DNA of 64,000 bases from Branchiostoma floridae (Eukaryota; Chordata; Leptocardii; Amphioxiformes; Branchiostomatidae). Below the pieces are notes generated by a model, which searched no databases, was not told the DNA's origin, and saw nothing but the letters and a program-made list of their open reading frames with translations. This document shows, piece after piece, positions 37,770 through 49,007 of this stretch. The DNA is taken from NCBI RefSeq assembly GCF_000003815.2, contig NC_049981.1, forward strand, positions 23,687,078-23,751,077, in the 5' to 3' direction. The stretch's first letter is position 1; every line of letters starts with the position of its first letter. The translations under genes were made by a program, and so were the position numbers.

Positions 37770-38651
37770 CGAGGGGGGTTCAATAAGTTCTTTGCCTCAC
37801 CAAGAAATAACAAGCACAACTCAGATTTTCAGGCACAACTTCATAGTATGAAGTCTTTTATCAATATCCTCCAAATTACAAATCATTGGAGTCATTACTT
37901 TCCAGGCATTCGTTTTTTCTAAATTAGAAGGTAAGTGGGGAGAAAAAGAAGGGTGAAGTGTGATCAGACAATTTGACCTCACACCTCAGGTTGCAGATCA
38001 ATTGTCCACCTTTTTTTTTCGTTATCCCTTACCTAACGTTACTGGGTGTCGCCTGCAACATGATGATCACAATAATTTGAATTTTGGTACACATTTATAT
38101 AAGACTTTATACATGTACGTGGGGTTATCAATAAGTCCCCGACTTTACCGAGAAAAAATNNNNNNNNNNNNNNNNNNNNNNNNNNNNNNNNNNNNNNNNN
38201 NNNNNNNNNNNNNNNNNNNNNNNNNNNNNNNNNNNNNNNNNNNNNNNNNNNNNNNNNNNNNNNNNNNCGTTAGGTGAGGGAGAAGGAAAAAAACGTGGAC
38301 AATTGACCTGACCTGAGTGTGTGGGTCAATTTGCGCTGCTGGAAGTTAGAAACCCAATTCTTTTTGCTTGAAATAGGAAGAGAATCATTATCAAACATTT
38401 TGACAACGTCTTTTGTTAATTTATGGCATGGGAAACTAGACCCACACATGTCTGATCACAATTCACACAACTTTTTTTCTCGCCACTTACCTTCTAATTT
38501 AGGAAAAACGAATGCCTGGAAAGTAATGACTCCAATGATTTGAAATTTGGAGGATATTGATAAAAGACTTCATACTATGAAGTTGTGCCTGAAAATCTGA
38601 GTTGTGCTTGTTATTTCTTGGTGAGGCAAAGAACTTATTGAACCCCCCTCG
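37770..38651. mobile_element. fold-back DNA element, mariner-like ends, TA target site
   Basis: Ends CGAGGGGGGTTCAATAAGTT and its exact reverse complement, flanked by TA at 37768-37769 and 38652-38653. The inverted repeats extend inward for about 200 bp (to about 37965 and 38450), and shorter matches continue to the gap, so most of the element is a palindrome with an extra insert of about 120 bp in the right half. At 38113 a second, similar end (CGTGGGGTTATCAATAAGTC) suggests a nested relative. No transposase seen. TACGAGGG...CAATAAGT is in the style of Tc1/mariner termini. Confidence 0.75.
38160..38267. other. assembly gap (108 N)
   Basis: Unknown bases in the centre of the palindromic element; hairpins of this kind commonly break assembly. 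Its size is not the default 100, so it was probably estimated from read pairs. Confidence 0.95.
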
Positions 38652-39958
38652 TACTTGTTTATAGATGATACTTCCACATGTTGTATTCATCAGTTCACTT
38701 CAATGTATGGAGTTATATTCAGTTTGGGAAGCAAATAGCCTGTAAGATGATCGTTACATTTCAAATTTAAATACTCCAGCAAAGAGATTTCCTGTATATT
38801 TTTCCTACAAGTCTTCCCATCTGCCAGTGACCGAAATAGACGATAGGAGACAACATGCCGCGCGTTGTTTATAGAGCTCTGTTTCCTGTCTAGTGTCACC
38901 TGTCTTCAGTAACAAGGTACATGATCCAACTTTTGGGACTTCCTGACTTCTCAGAGGACGACGCTTTATCGAGTGCACGGCACGTCGGGAGCAAGATTGA
39001 TGTGACGTCCGTCGATAACACTCCAGGATACGAGATTAAAACAATAAAGAAAAAAAATCTTGTGTCCTGTTACTTTTGAATAATGACCTTAAATTCGTGG
39101 CTGGCGGCAACGAGTACAAAACGAAGGAGAAGCTGTTAATTTTTTTTTTAAAGCTGATGTTGAAGTAATTGCCGACTTGTCAGTGGGGACCCCTAGCTGC
39201 CAAAGTAAGTATTACAGGTGGCGAATGTTACAGTTCGAGCAATATCAACAAGAATTCATAGGTGTCGCTTTTGACCTTTGCAACTGAAGCTGATTGCTCC
39301 ATATAACGCAAGAAACGCAATGTCCCTCCAAGTTTCCAACCATTAAGAAGTCCTCTTTGCCTCCTGGCAAGAAAAAACCCAGCAAACCTTGACACAAAAA
39401 AATTGTCTACCTTTCATTTGTCAGTAATTAACACAGGATACAAGTACCTCTTATTTTAAGACTCCGGATTTTCAAACACATCAGAAGAAAGTTTGACCAG
39501 TTTTCCCTAATGTTTACATTTAACCTATTGTTTTTGAGACCAACACTACTTTGGAAATGGACAATTTGAAATCAAAAGAGTACAAAATGCAGCATAGAAG
39601 ATAGTTCTTTATTTTTCTTTTGTTAAATCTACAATGTAATGTTTTACTACAGTACCAAGATTCTTTCCTTATGATCAAAATCAAACAGTACTTATCGACA
39701 CAGTACATATTGCCACATGTGTTGATGTTTCACAAAATATCCTTAGGCACTACTAAAGTAAGGCAAAATATATCTGGTTTTCCTGTCTTGCAGTTCCTAG
39801 TTCTAAGATGATATAAAAATTCTGATTGGTCCAGTCTAGTCAACTACTAGTCATAAAACTATCTAAATGCTAATCAACATCCAATCAGATGTACACATAC
39901 ATTAAAAAGAAAAATTAATAAAAATAGGCAAGAAACTTTGTTACAGAGTAAGTGATAT

Positions 39959-42900
39959 CTATTCATTATCAAAAATGTTGCGCTTGACTTTTGCTCCATT
40001 CAAACTGACTGCAATGCTGGGTTCAGTCTCTGGAGTGCAGTCTATCACCACATTGGCCTTAGATGGGGACATGGGCTTCCTGATGGGCTCTTCTTTCTTC
40101 TTCTGGCTGGGATCTATAAAGAAGAGAATGGTACTAGCATGTTACAACTTTCTAATGTACATGTAAAACAAACTGAAATATCAGTACGCATTGCTGCAGA
40201 GCACATATCATACTTCCATATACTTGAAGTATAACAAAGAATAGAGGTAGTTTTTTGACTGATCGTTTTGTTTGCTCTTAAATTGTTGTTCGTTATCCAT
40301 TCTTGCATTTTAATGTATGTTGACAACAGTTTTTACTCCTGGTACATTTGCAACTGTTTTAAGATCTTAATACTCAATACTATCTAATGTCTCTTGTCTC
40401 TTGAATTCTCAATAAATACATTTGTAAATGTGGATACAACAACAAAAAAACACATAAACTTGACATAATAGAAGGATTTCTTACCTTTCTTGAGGCTGAA
40501 CTGCTGAAGGAAGTTACTGATCTTCGGCTGGGTACTGCTGTTCTCGTTGTTTCGCTTCCTCTTAGTCTGACTGGGACAGGAGCGTCTAGATAGCCCCACC
40601 TGGCGTACTTTACCTGAAGTGCAGGTAAGAAGATTCAACAGACGTAACTTATGATTCCTTTCAAACCATTTGTTGTAGTATTTAGAGATGTATAACCAAA
40701 ATTTGTATGAAAATATAACAATATCAAATTTTGATTCAGATTCTACATCAATTGAATGATTGTGATGATTATCTTCATGTAGTAATTTTTCAACCATACC
40801 TCTGCTTGGTTTCCCCATCCTGGGTGTACCCATACCATCCTCCATAGCTCTCCTTCCCATGTCCTGCACCACAGCTCTCTGGTCCAGGGCAGTCTGACTT
40901 AAGCTGGGCAATGCTGACTTCTCAAAGTATGATGATACTTGCTCTAAAGCATCATGACTTCTTGCACTTTCTTTTTCCCTCATCAAAGTTTTGATGTTAT
41001 TTTCTTCACTGTATCTTTTGTCTTCCAAGCTTTGACTACACACTGGCTGTTGTGATTCTTCTTTGATTTCAGTGACTTCTTCTTTGGTTGTATCTCCAGA
41101 AGTTTGGGACATTTCAGTAGTGGAGACCTGAGTGCTATTCCCTTCTGAGGCAGTGAAGTACTGTGAGCCTTGTGAAAAGCTTGCTGACCCTGAGTTCTGG
41201 CTATCTGTCGGAGTGAAGCTATCCATGGAATACACGGAGCAATTATCAAAACTGCTAATGCTCTGTTTCACGTGGGAAAGTTTCAGTGAACTATTGCCAA
41301 CTGGTGATTTTGACAGCGATTCTTCCTCTGGCAATTCACCAACCGACTCTTGTGAGCTTGTTGAGTTCTTCACCTCTTCTTGTGAGCTTCCTGTCATGTC
41401 TACCGCTTCTTGTGAAGTTTTTGTGCTGTCTACCTCTTCTTGTGAGCTTGTCGTGTTATTTACCTCTTCTTGGGATGTCTTCTTTCTCTTAGCTTGAGAC
41501 AGAGTTGAATATTTAAACCTTCCAAGGCTTGAGACAGAAGATTTGAGGGTGATTTGTTTCTCAGCAGACCTTGCCCAACTGAAAGCACTGCCCTGTTTGG
41601 GGGTAGCAACTTTGAATGGATTTTTAGGCGTTTCTTTGTGTGGTATCTCACTGAACAACTCTTCACTTAGCTTGGGAAGTGCATTGACCAAACTACTGTC
41701 AATAGATGCTTCTGGGGTGTTGACATTTGGCTCGTTTTCGGGGCTACTTGTCTCCTCTTCTCCATCCTCTTCTGAAAGAACCCTCTTTCTCTTTTCCGTT
41801 TTTGCACTGTTGTCATTCTGGTTCCCAATCTTCCCTTGTCTTTGGAAGCTTTGGAGTTCCTTCCTCCAGGATGGCTCAGTTGGTTCCAAACTTAAGTCCT
41901 CTTCTTTCTCATCATTAATAGTGTCTACATCTACTGACCTTGAAGGTTCTTCTGACGAACAGTCATTGTCAATCATATCCAGGAATGTGTCTTTTTTCTG
42001 CTCTGAATTGTCTGTAGGATTGTTCTTACTCTTAAGGTCTTTCACGGCTTGTTCATACGAGTTTTTGAAATGCCTGCTAACAACAATAGACCCACTAGCG
42101 GAGTCTGCAGAACTACCTGGCCTGATAATAGCCAACCTTTTCCTGAGATTAGAACTTCCACCTTTCTCTGACACAGAAGTTTTCTTCGCTTCTCTCTTTG
42201 CTGAGTTTGGAGGCGAGCCATATAAAGCAGCTAGTTCGCTGTCCGTGCACACATCTGTAGGCTCCAGTGGTTTTGCTTCTGGCTTTTTAAGAAAAGCTGG
42301 TGCCTGGACGGTCACTTCCTTACCCTTGGTAAAGGCTGTCTTCACTTCTTTTAGATTGAGAGTGCCAAACTTTGGTCCCGTCTTGTAGTCTGGATGCCAC
42401 ATGCTGAGCTTATGTCGTGGCGTGCTGGCTGTCACGTTTTTTGGACCATGCCACGTGCTAGACGGGGGTGGTTGTAGGTGAGGGGATGNNNNNNNNNNNN
42501 NNNNNNNNNNNNNNNNNNNNNNNNNNNNNNNNNNNNNNNNNNNNNNNNNNNNNNNNNNNNNNNNNNNNNNNNNNNNNNNNNNNNNNNNCGGGGGTGGTTT
42601 GTAGGTGAGGGGATTGAAATCCCGTACGGTGTCACCAGTATGGATGTCTATGTTACCAAGTGCCATGCCTAGAGCAAGCTTCCCTGGTTTGTACTCCCCT
42701 GCGTAAGGCATGTCTGTTGAAATTACGCCGGGCGGGTACTCGTGTAGGGGTACAAGCTCTTTCTTCATGGGATCGAACGCCAGCTGGTACAAGAACGTGT
42801 TATCTGCCTTCACGAAACCCTCGATGTATTCTGTCGGCGCCACGATGCTTGACTTCAGGTAGGATCCGATCTTACGCAGAACTTTTGTCATGTCCGATTG

Positions 42901-45900
42901 ATTCGTCAGGGAGAGAAGTTTGGCTGCTTTGGCGGGTCCGATACCGTGTAACGACGGGAGGTAATCACAACCACACAGAATACACATGTACCTGTAAAAT
43001 AAAGATGAAATACATGCTTTTTGGTACGGCACCCACAGAAGAAAAATAGTACTGTGAACTATCAACGTGATAAGGTGCCAGTCATTAAGCCCTCATTGAA
43101 GTCCTCACACATCATACAGTGTCTAGGACAGTCGGTATGAGAACTCAACAATTTGCAACTAAAAAGGGGAGGGTAGTCTCATGGCCTTTTCGAGGCCATA
43201 GCGGCAGTGTGCTGTTATCCATTGTGCCTAGGGCATGGTATTTGCCTTTGAACACCCCGAAGTCAGGTGCCCATTTCTACACCTGGTTGGAGTGAGGAGT
43301 GCAAAGATACAATGTCTAGCCAGCAGTAGTGCCAGAAATCAAACGATTGACATCTCGTCCAGTGTCCGTTAGCCTAGCCTCTCGACCATTCCATGTTGTA
43401 TGAGATGAATCTAAATGTAGTGTACATTGATATTTTATGTTAAACAATGAAAGGACACTACTTTGTTTCTACACAATCAGTGAGTCTGACTTTTGTCTGA
43501 CCTGAATTTGTCGAAGGTGAAGTTTTGTGCTTTAATCTTCAGGCACTGCGACAGGCGGTGTTTCTCGATCATCGTCCCGTTGCCGTTCAGGTCCAGTTTG
43601 AAGATCACACGATCACAGCCGAACGCCAGGAGATCCGAATCCTCTGTGATCACGGCCTGGTCAAGAAACAAAAAGAGGAGGGTGACCTTTGCAAGCTATT
43701 ACATAATTCAGGGCTTGAAAAACTTTTTTTCTGCATACCTGCACTGGTGCAGGTAACATTGAAAAATTACCTGCACCAGACAAATTTTACATGCACCACT
43801 CTGAATTTAGGAAGTATGGATCATACTAAAATTGTTCAGGAACCATATGCTATTTTTCTTTTGTACTCTATAGGTGGTAACAGTCAATGCAGTTAACAAC
43901 AATCCATATACACATATCACAATCCACTTCATTATAGGACATTTATGTATAAAACCTAGTACATGGACCAGTGCAGGTTAGGTGCAGGTAGACACAGAAA
44001 TACCTGCACAGCTCCAATTCTACCTGCACTAACCTGCATATGCAGGTGGTATTTGGAGCTCTGATAATGTAAACAAACTTTGACTATGTCCTGCAATTGT
44101 TGACACAAAACATATTACATGTATACATACTGACATAGACTGAATTCCAGTAGTTCAACAATACCTGTGCTATCCCACACTTGTTTAGGTATGCCAGTTG
44201 AGCATCGGCCTCGTAGGGCGCCACGATACAGTCCACTCCGAGGGCGCGACAGGCCTCCATCACCTCATGAGCCATCTGTGGTGTCACGTTGATGCACTTC
44301 TGGAAGCACTCTCTTGCCTAAACAATTCACATATAGGACAGGAGTGCACACAGAAGATTAAGTTACAGGTCCAGTCCAGGTCCTTGGACGGTGAAAAAAG
44401 TTGGACCTGATTATGGTAGTCAAGTACAAATATGTAGCACTAAACCCCCACCCCAGGCTGCAACATTTTTGCAGAAATTCATACAACCTTTCGAGACACA
44501 CTCTTTCCTATTTTTTTTCATGCTCACACCAGTTTTGCCACTTTTGGCTGCCCAGCAGTCTACAAACAAACAACATGGATCTGTAAGACCCCATTCACAC
44601 TCAGAAAAACGATTCGAATAAAAAAACATGTTATCCAAATAAAACTACCCGATCCAAATAAAACTTAGCAGTATGAACGCTCCCAAATCACTTGGATTTC
44701 ATCGATTCGAATCCCTCGCGATCCACCTCGGGGAGGTAGATAGAACTCCTGGAAGTGGATAAAACTGCGCCGCGGGGAGTCTCGATTTGTACGATTTGGC
44801 AGTGTGAACGCGCAAGTGGATAGGATTCACTTTAGTGGATAGGATGCAACTTATCAAAGGTGAGTTTGCTCAATTAGAAGTTTTTCTGCCAGTCCGAGTC
44901 TGAAAATGTTCAAAGCACAATGTTGTTCCAACAATCATGGCTTCGCTCCCACTCCCAGATTGTTCTGTCTGCCGCTCTGGTGGTGTACATCTGAGATGTA
45001 CTACAGCTAGCCCAATATGCAGAAGACTTTGTAGGTGAAACCGTCTCGCGATCAAAGACCGTCGATTGCGTTCCCTTCTACGACTACAGAACATTCTCCA
45101 GAGGAACAACAGCATCAAAAGTTGGTGGATTCCCGCTATTTTGAGCTGTAAGAAATGACGCTACCCTTTGACCTCAACCTTATGTTTCATTCGGATAAGA
45201 CTGAGGGCGCACTAATCGGATTACCGAAGACGGGTGTGAACGCAATTTTGGATCGGATAGAAGTTTTTTTATTCAGATAAATGTTAATAGTTTTTCTGAG
45301 TGTGAATGGGGTCTAAGACTAGCTGTGCCGTGATAGCATGATGGCGAGCCCAATCTGCTACAAGGCATTAGCTAGAACCCTGCATCAGATTTGGGGTGCC
45401 CATCATGTCCTTCTGTGGTCTACAAACAAACATGGAAGACTACCTGTGCCGTGTTGCCGTCCCTCAGGAACTGTTTGCCCTTCTGTAGGTACAGCTGTTT
45501 CCTCTCCCTGCGCGAGTCCTCCACACCCTGTTTGGACGGGAGGTTGCACCCGTCGAACACGATGACGGGCTTGATGCCGTGGGACAGGAGCATGTTGACG
45601 TACTTCAGAACAAACTTCACGTACATGTCCGATTTATCGCCTCTCGCAAGATCCATGGCACAGGCAAATGCGCCACGGTAAATCCAGCAGTAGGCGTCCA
45701 CAGCAACCTGTGATTGAAATTTGGAAAAAGGCGATGTACCACCAAACTACATAGTTGTGATATTTCGTCTGACTTGGCAGAGAGAATTATGAAGCAAAGT
45801 AAAACTGGCCAACAGAAAGTGTACTAATACATCTGAAGATGTTAGTAACATCTGAAGATGTACACTTTTGTGGGCCAGCAGAATAATCAGACGTTTAAAT

Positions 45901-47279
45901 CAAAGTCCTAACGTTATATAAAATATTATGGAAAATGATGTACTGACTTGTACACAGGGCTCTAGCCAGCTTCCGTTTTTCCGTCAATTGACGGAAATTT
46001 GCTGCGTTTGACGGAAAAATTTTAAAGCCAATCCGTCAACCTTGACAGACAAAAATCTGATAAAAGCTCCTTGGTGGAATCTACAGGCGGCTTCGGGACG
46101 CCATCCACGGCCGTAAAAGCCACACACTGTTTGTTTTGCTATTGTTGTGATTGTTGACAATGTGTGTCGGTGCCCTTTCGCATACGATGATCTCATTAAA
46201 ACCCGTTTTCAAGGTCTCAGTTGTCTCTCTAACTCCTGGAATAGTGTTTTCACGACGATGGGAATTGGCTGACGGAAAAAAAATTCGAGCTGGCTAGAGC
46301 CCTGCTTGTACATAAGAAAACATGGACGTTAGAACATAATCTATCATCAATGTATGAGTCATTTTTTCATAATAGTAAAATAATGGATAGACTAGCTGGG
46401 GCAACGATCGCAAGGAGAAAAACGTAATTTAGTGTTGTTTTTCTCTGCGACGTTGGGGCAAGCCCCATTGGGCTAAACGGTATTTGCGTATCTGTTCCGT
46501 GGAGATACATTTTCCTCCGTTTTTTTGCACGTCCCTGGCTTCCCTGGAGTCTTGCACACTGCGCCGTCCCGTTTTGCGATCTCCGCTTTCCCCAAAGTAG
46601 CCCGAAAGGCAACCTTTGTCAACGGATCGCTATGCCTAACTCATACCGTCTGCCATCTTGGATCACTTCGTCGATCTTAGTTGTGTTCGGGACAGCCTTC
46701 GGCAACGCTCCGGAGCCTTTCCGCTTCCGACCATAGCCGGAAAGGCTCCGGACATCGACGAAGATCGACGAAGTGATCCAAGATGGCGGACGGTATGTTT
46801 AGCCCAATGAAGGAAAAGGTATCTCCACGGAACGGATACGCAAATACTGTTAAGCCCAATGGGGCTTGCCCCAACGTCGCAGAGAAAAAAAGCTAAATTA
46901 CGTTTTTCTCCTTGCGATCGTTGCCCCAGCTATGGATAGACGAGATAAAAAAATACTAATTTGTTTATCAATTCAGGTCAGGTTCAATGTAATATAACCA
47001 GCTGCTGCCGCGCCGCGTGCCTGCCGAAGGTCGTCTATACCGGTTATATAGATATAGATACAAACCTAGGACGCCATATTTATATTACGTCCTTGATCAA
47101 ACCGGTTTACACTGAATCAATATATTATCGTGCCTGCCCTCCCCACCCAAATATTAGAAATGCCTGAGCCACCGTTAAATAATTTCTCCACATAATTTTA
47201 CCGTGTAGCCTGCCAACATTTTCACGTTGACTTGGGTGCTGGCGTCCTTCAGGAACGGTAGGAGCCCTTGTATTCCCAT
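39959..47279 (-). CDS. EXO1: exonuclease 1
   Basis: 5'-3' exonuclease and flap nuclease of the XPG/FEN1 family, acting in mismatch repair and double-strand-break end resection. Exons (minus strand): 47202-47279, 45444-45707, 44165-44317, 43502-43656, 40800-42991, 40485-40613, 39959-40113 (TAG), all in phase; roughly 1,000 residues against 846 in human. Start [14 protein letters not shown]. Metal-binding acidic residues are all present: [53 protein letters not shown] (helix-hairpin-helix region). The long, charged C-terminal part is disordered and includes a tandem SQ-rich repeat (plus coordinates 41340-41480) and, near the end, [11 protein letters not shown], a PCNA-binding-box-like motif. 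Exon 5 is interrupted by a gap whose two flanks repeat the same sequence. Introns 1, 2 and 3 contain several mobile elements. Confidence 0.95.
41340..41480 (-). repeat. 33-bp coding minisatellite in EXO1
   Basis: Five units of about 11 residues, each with SQE followed by E, A or S and then V (for example [11 protein letters not shown] and TSQEAVDM), encoded by tandem copies of about 33 bp containing CCTCTTCTTGTGAGCTT on the plus strand. Each unit places one or two Ser/Thr-Gln sites. Confidence 0.8.
42489..42588. other. assembly gap (100 N) inside EXO1 exon 5
   Basis: Exactly 100 N. The sequence CGGGGGTGGTTGTAGGTGAG before the gap recurs directly after it with one extra T, so the gap probably separates two overlapping contig ends and no real sequence is missing. 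Confidence 0.9.
43150..43395 (-). mobile_element. tRNA-derived SINE, reverse orientation
   Basis: On the minus strand an A-box match TGGTCGAGAGG (43378-43388) is followed by a B-box-like CGTTTGATTTC (43335-43345), then a body with CCAGGTGTAGAAATGGGCAC, a string found in many invertebrate SINEs. It lies in the EXO1 intron between exons 5 and 4. Confidence 0.6.
43708..44062. mobile_element. candidate hAT-like MITE with repeated ACCTGCAC motifs
   Basis: Begins CAGGGCTTGAAAAAC and ends GTATTTGGAGCTCTG, imperfectly inverted. It has many copies of ACCTGCAC/GTGCAGGT in both directions near each end. An 8-bp target duplication was looked for and not found. In the EXO1 intron between exons 4 and 3. 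Confidence 0.4.
44587..45313. mobile_element. Harbinger-type MITE, TAA target site
   Basis: Ends GACCCCATTCACACTCAGAA and its exact reverse complement, with TAA duplicated at 44584-44586 and 45314-45316. Subterminal blocks around ATCCAAATAAAACT recur. It is 727 bp, non-coding, in EXO1 intron 2. Confidence 0.82.
45955..46304. mobile_element. hAT MITE, 8-bp target duplication CTTGTACA
   Basis: Ends CAGGGCTCTAGCCAGC and GAGCTGGCTAGAGCCCTG are inverted, and CTTGTACA is exactly duplicated at 45947-45954 and 46305-46312. CAGGG...CCCTG ends with an 8-bp duplication define the hAT superfamily. 350 bp, with internal CCGTCAA/TTGACGG units, no transposase, in EXO1 intron 1. Confidence 0.9.
46393..46932. 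mobile_element. fold-back MITE, 9-bp target duplication TGGATAGAC
   Basis: Ends TAGCTGGGGCAACGATCGCA and its reverse complement. TGGATAGAC is exactly duplicated at 46384-46392 and 46933-46941. The inverted repeats extend nearly to the centre: the CCATCTTGGATCACTTCGTC block near 46650 pairs with its complement near 46775, so the whole 540 bp can fold back. A 9-bp duplication suggests a Mutator-like element. In EXO1 intron 1. Confidence 0.88.
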
Positions 47280-49007
47280 CTTGGTCTAAATTTTCTGGGT
47301 TTTTATACAAATAATTCGAGGAATTCACGGCAAAGACATTTCTGATTTTCCCGCGTTCCCAAGTCTAGCGCCTGCGCACTGAAGACCAGAAAGTTGTACT
47401 TTTCCGAATAGGGGAAAGAATGAAGTAATGGTTTTCTAGATTCAATCAAAATCAAATTACTAGATTTTAAATATGGATTGATATCTAAACTTCTAAATCA
47501 TGTTCAGAAAATTTAATTCAAAATGACCAATATGTATCGTTAATTAGCTTTAAGGACATTTATAACATTTCATAACTCCCATAACAATAGTCGTATCATC
47601 TCTTGAAGGTCAGAGGTTATCCTTATAAAGGTTGACTTTTTCCGAACAAATTCCTGACATTTTCCGATGATCATCTACTAAAAATGCGAGGTAAGATCGC
47701 ATTTTCCTCAACTCCACTACGATTTCGTACACAGAAACGTCCATAGTGACATAATAGAAAAGAATTTGCCTTTATTTGGGGTTGGTGTAGTTTACTCTTG
47801 CTGTTTGTTTAGCGGGAGGACTTTAGCATGGGAGGTGGGCACCTGTTGTTTTAACAGATGTCAATTATGTAAAGCTCATTTTACGGTAAATAGTGCTAAA
47901 TATACCCTGACTTGCCATGACAACTTTGAATTGTCGTACACATAGATCGTGCTAATCATTTGATTTGGTGTTGATGGATTTTTTTCATGTCAGTGTGAAG
48001 AATTTGAACTCTACATTTTTATAGTTTACAATTGGCCCCAGCCCAAATAAGTCAAATTCAAGTATTTTTTTTTTAGAATCAAAAAAAAAAAAAAAAAAGA
48101 AGATACCCTTTGACATACCCGTGTCTCTCCATCAAGTGTTGAACATTTGAAATGCCCCCAAAAAACTGATGTGGAAATCCCACTGGTATTTGTATTTTGG
48201 TTGCTATGGTGACTAATGCTACACTACAATTGGCAAATGAACAGTGTGATAACAATGGAATTATGTTGCTTAAGAACTGTGGAGGGCAGGCTATTTACAT
48301 GCAAAACGGTTGGTAGAACTAGGGGAACGTCTTTGTGTCACCAGACCCACAGGTATTCCGGCTCTTCTTTTTAGTTTTGCGACCAAAATCGCACATAAAG
48401 CCCCTTGTTTCCAGTAAATATAAAACATGTTATATTGTGGCTGTTATGCATGATCAGTAGTTCAAATGGAATAGAAAGACAAACAAAACTGTAGTTGTCC
48501 ATCATCATTCTTCATTTGCCTATACTAGTTAGTAGGATTGAATTTTTGCATTATACTCGTAACGATCAAAGTTCTCTTTAAAATTAGGCAGCATGTCAAA
48601 ATAATTATTCCTGGGCACATGGTACCATTATGATCCTTTTGTAAAAATAGTTAATTTTATCCAGAATACTATACGGTTTTTGCGGTGGCCACTTTACCAC
48701 AAACTTAAAATCACCTCAAACATTTTTCCATCATAGTTTTTTACTACAGTCAATGGCGCTACCGTGAACTTAAAACCACGTGACCCCTCCATTTTCCTGC
48801 TACTGCGAAAGTAAATCCTGCGAACTCAAATGTACTAGTAGTTGACTTTATCACACGCTCACTTCCCAATTTATCTTATGTTGTTCCCCATCTCAAACTT
48901 GCTAGCAGATTGGTGTTCAGGTTAGCATATAATAACATATTTCATACTTTGCCTCCAGATTTTTCAAGACAGCTTAGGGCTGTGCAACACATGCGGGACC
49001 CACCAAC
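47280..49007. other. divergent intergenic region EXO1 / STYXL1-like
   Basis: Head-to-head spacer of about 1.7 kb. It must contain both promoters; I see no clear TATA box. A good acceptor ends at 48958, so the phosphatase mRNA probably has an upstream untranslated exon. A copy of the ACCACCGCGAAC repeat family lies at about 48670-48830, and a poly(A) tract at 48080-48098. Confidence 0.45.
48670..48830. repeat. ACCACCGCGAAC repeat family, copy 2
   Basis: Contains TTTTTGCGGTGGCCACTTTA, CCACAAACTTAAAATCACCT and CAGTCAATGGCGCTACCGTG, matching 52660-52760 block by block. Diverged and non-coding. Confidence 0.6.

Larger units (their letters stand above)
37010..39958. other. gene-free stretch between the small gene and EXO1
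   Basis: Dominated by the fold-back element at 37770-38651. An AATAAA at about 37737 could end the small gene's transcript. On the minus strand a TTTATT at 39608-39613 is a plausible EXO1 poly(A) signal. No other coding exon was recognised. Confidence 0.4.

Noticed and set aside
41543-42388. 281-codon open frame on the plus strand
   Set aside because: Antisense to EXO1 exon 5. Its Ser/Leu-rich content mirrors the Glu/Ser-rich coding strand, and it matches no family.
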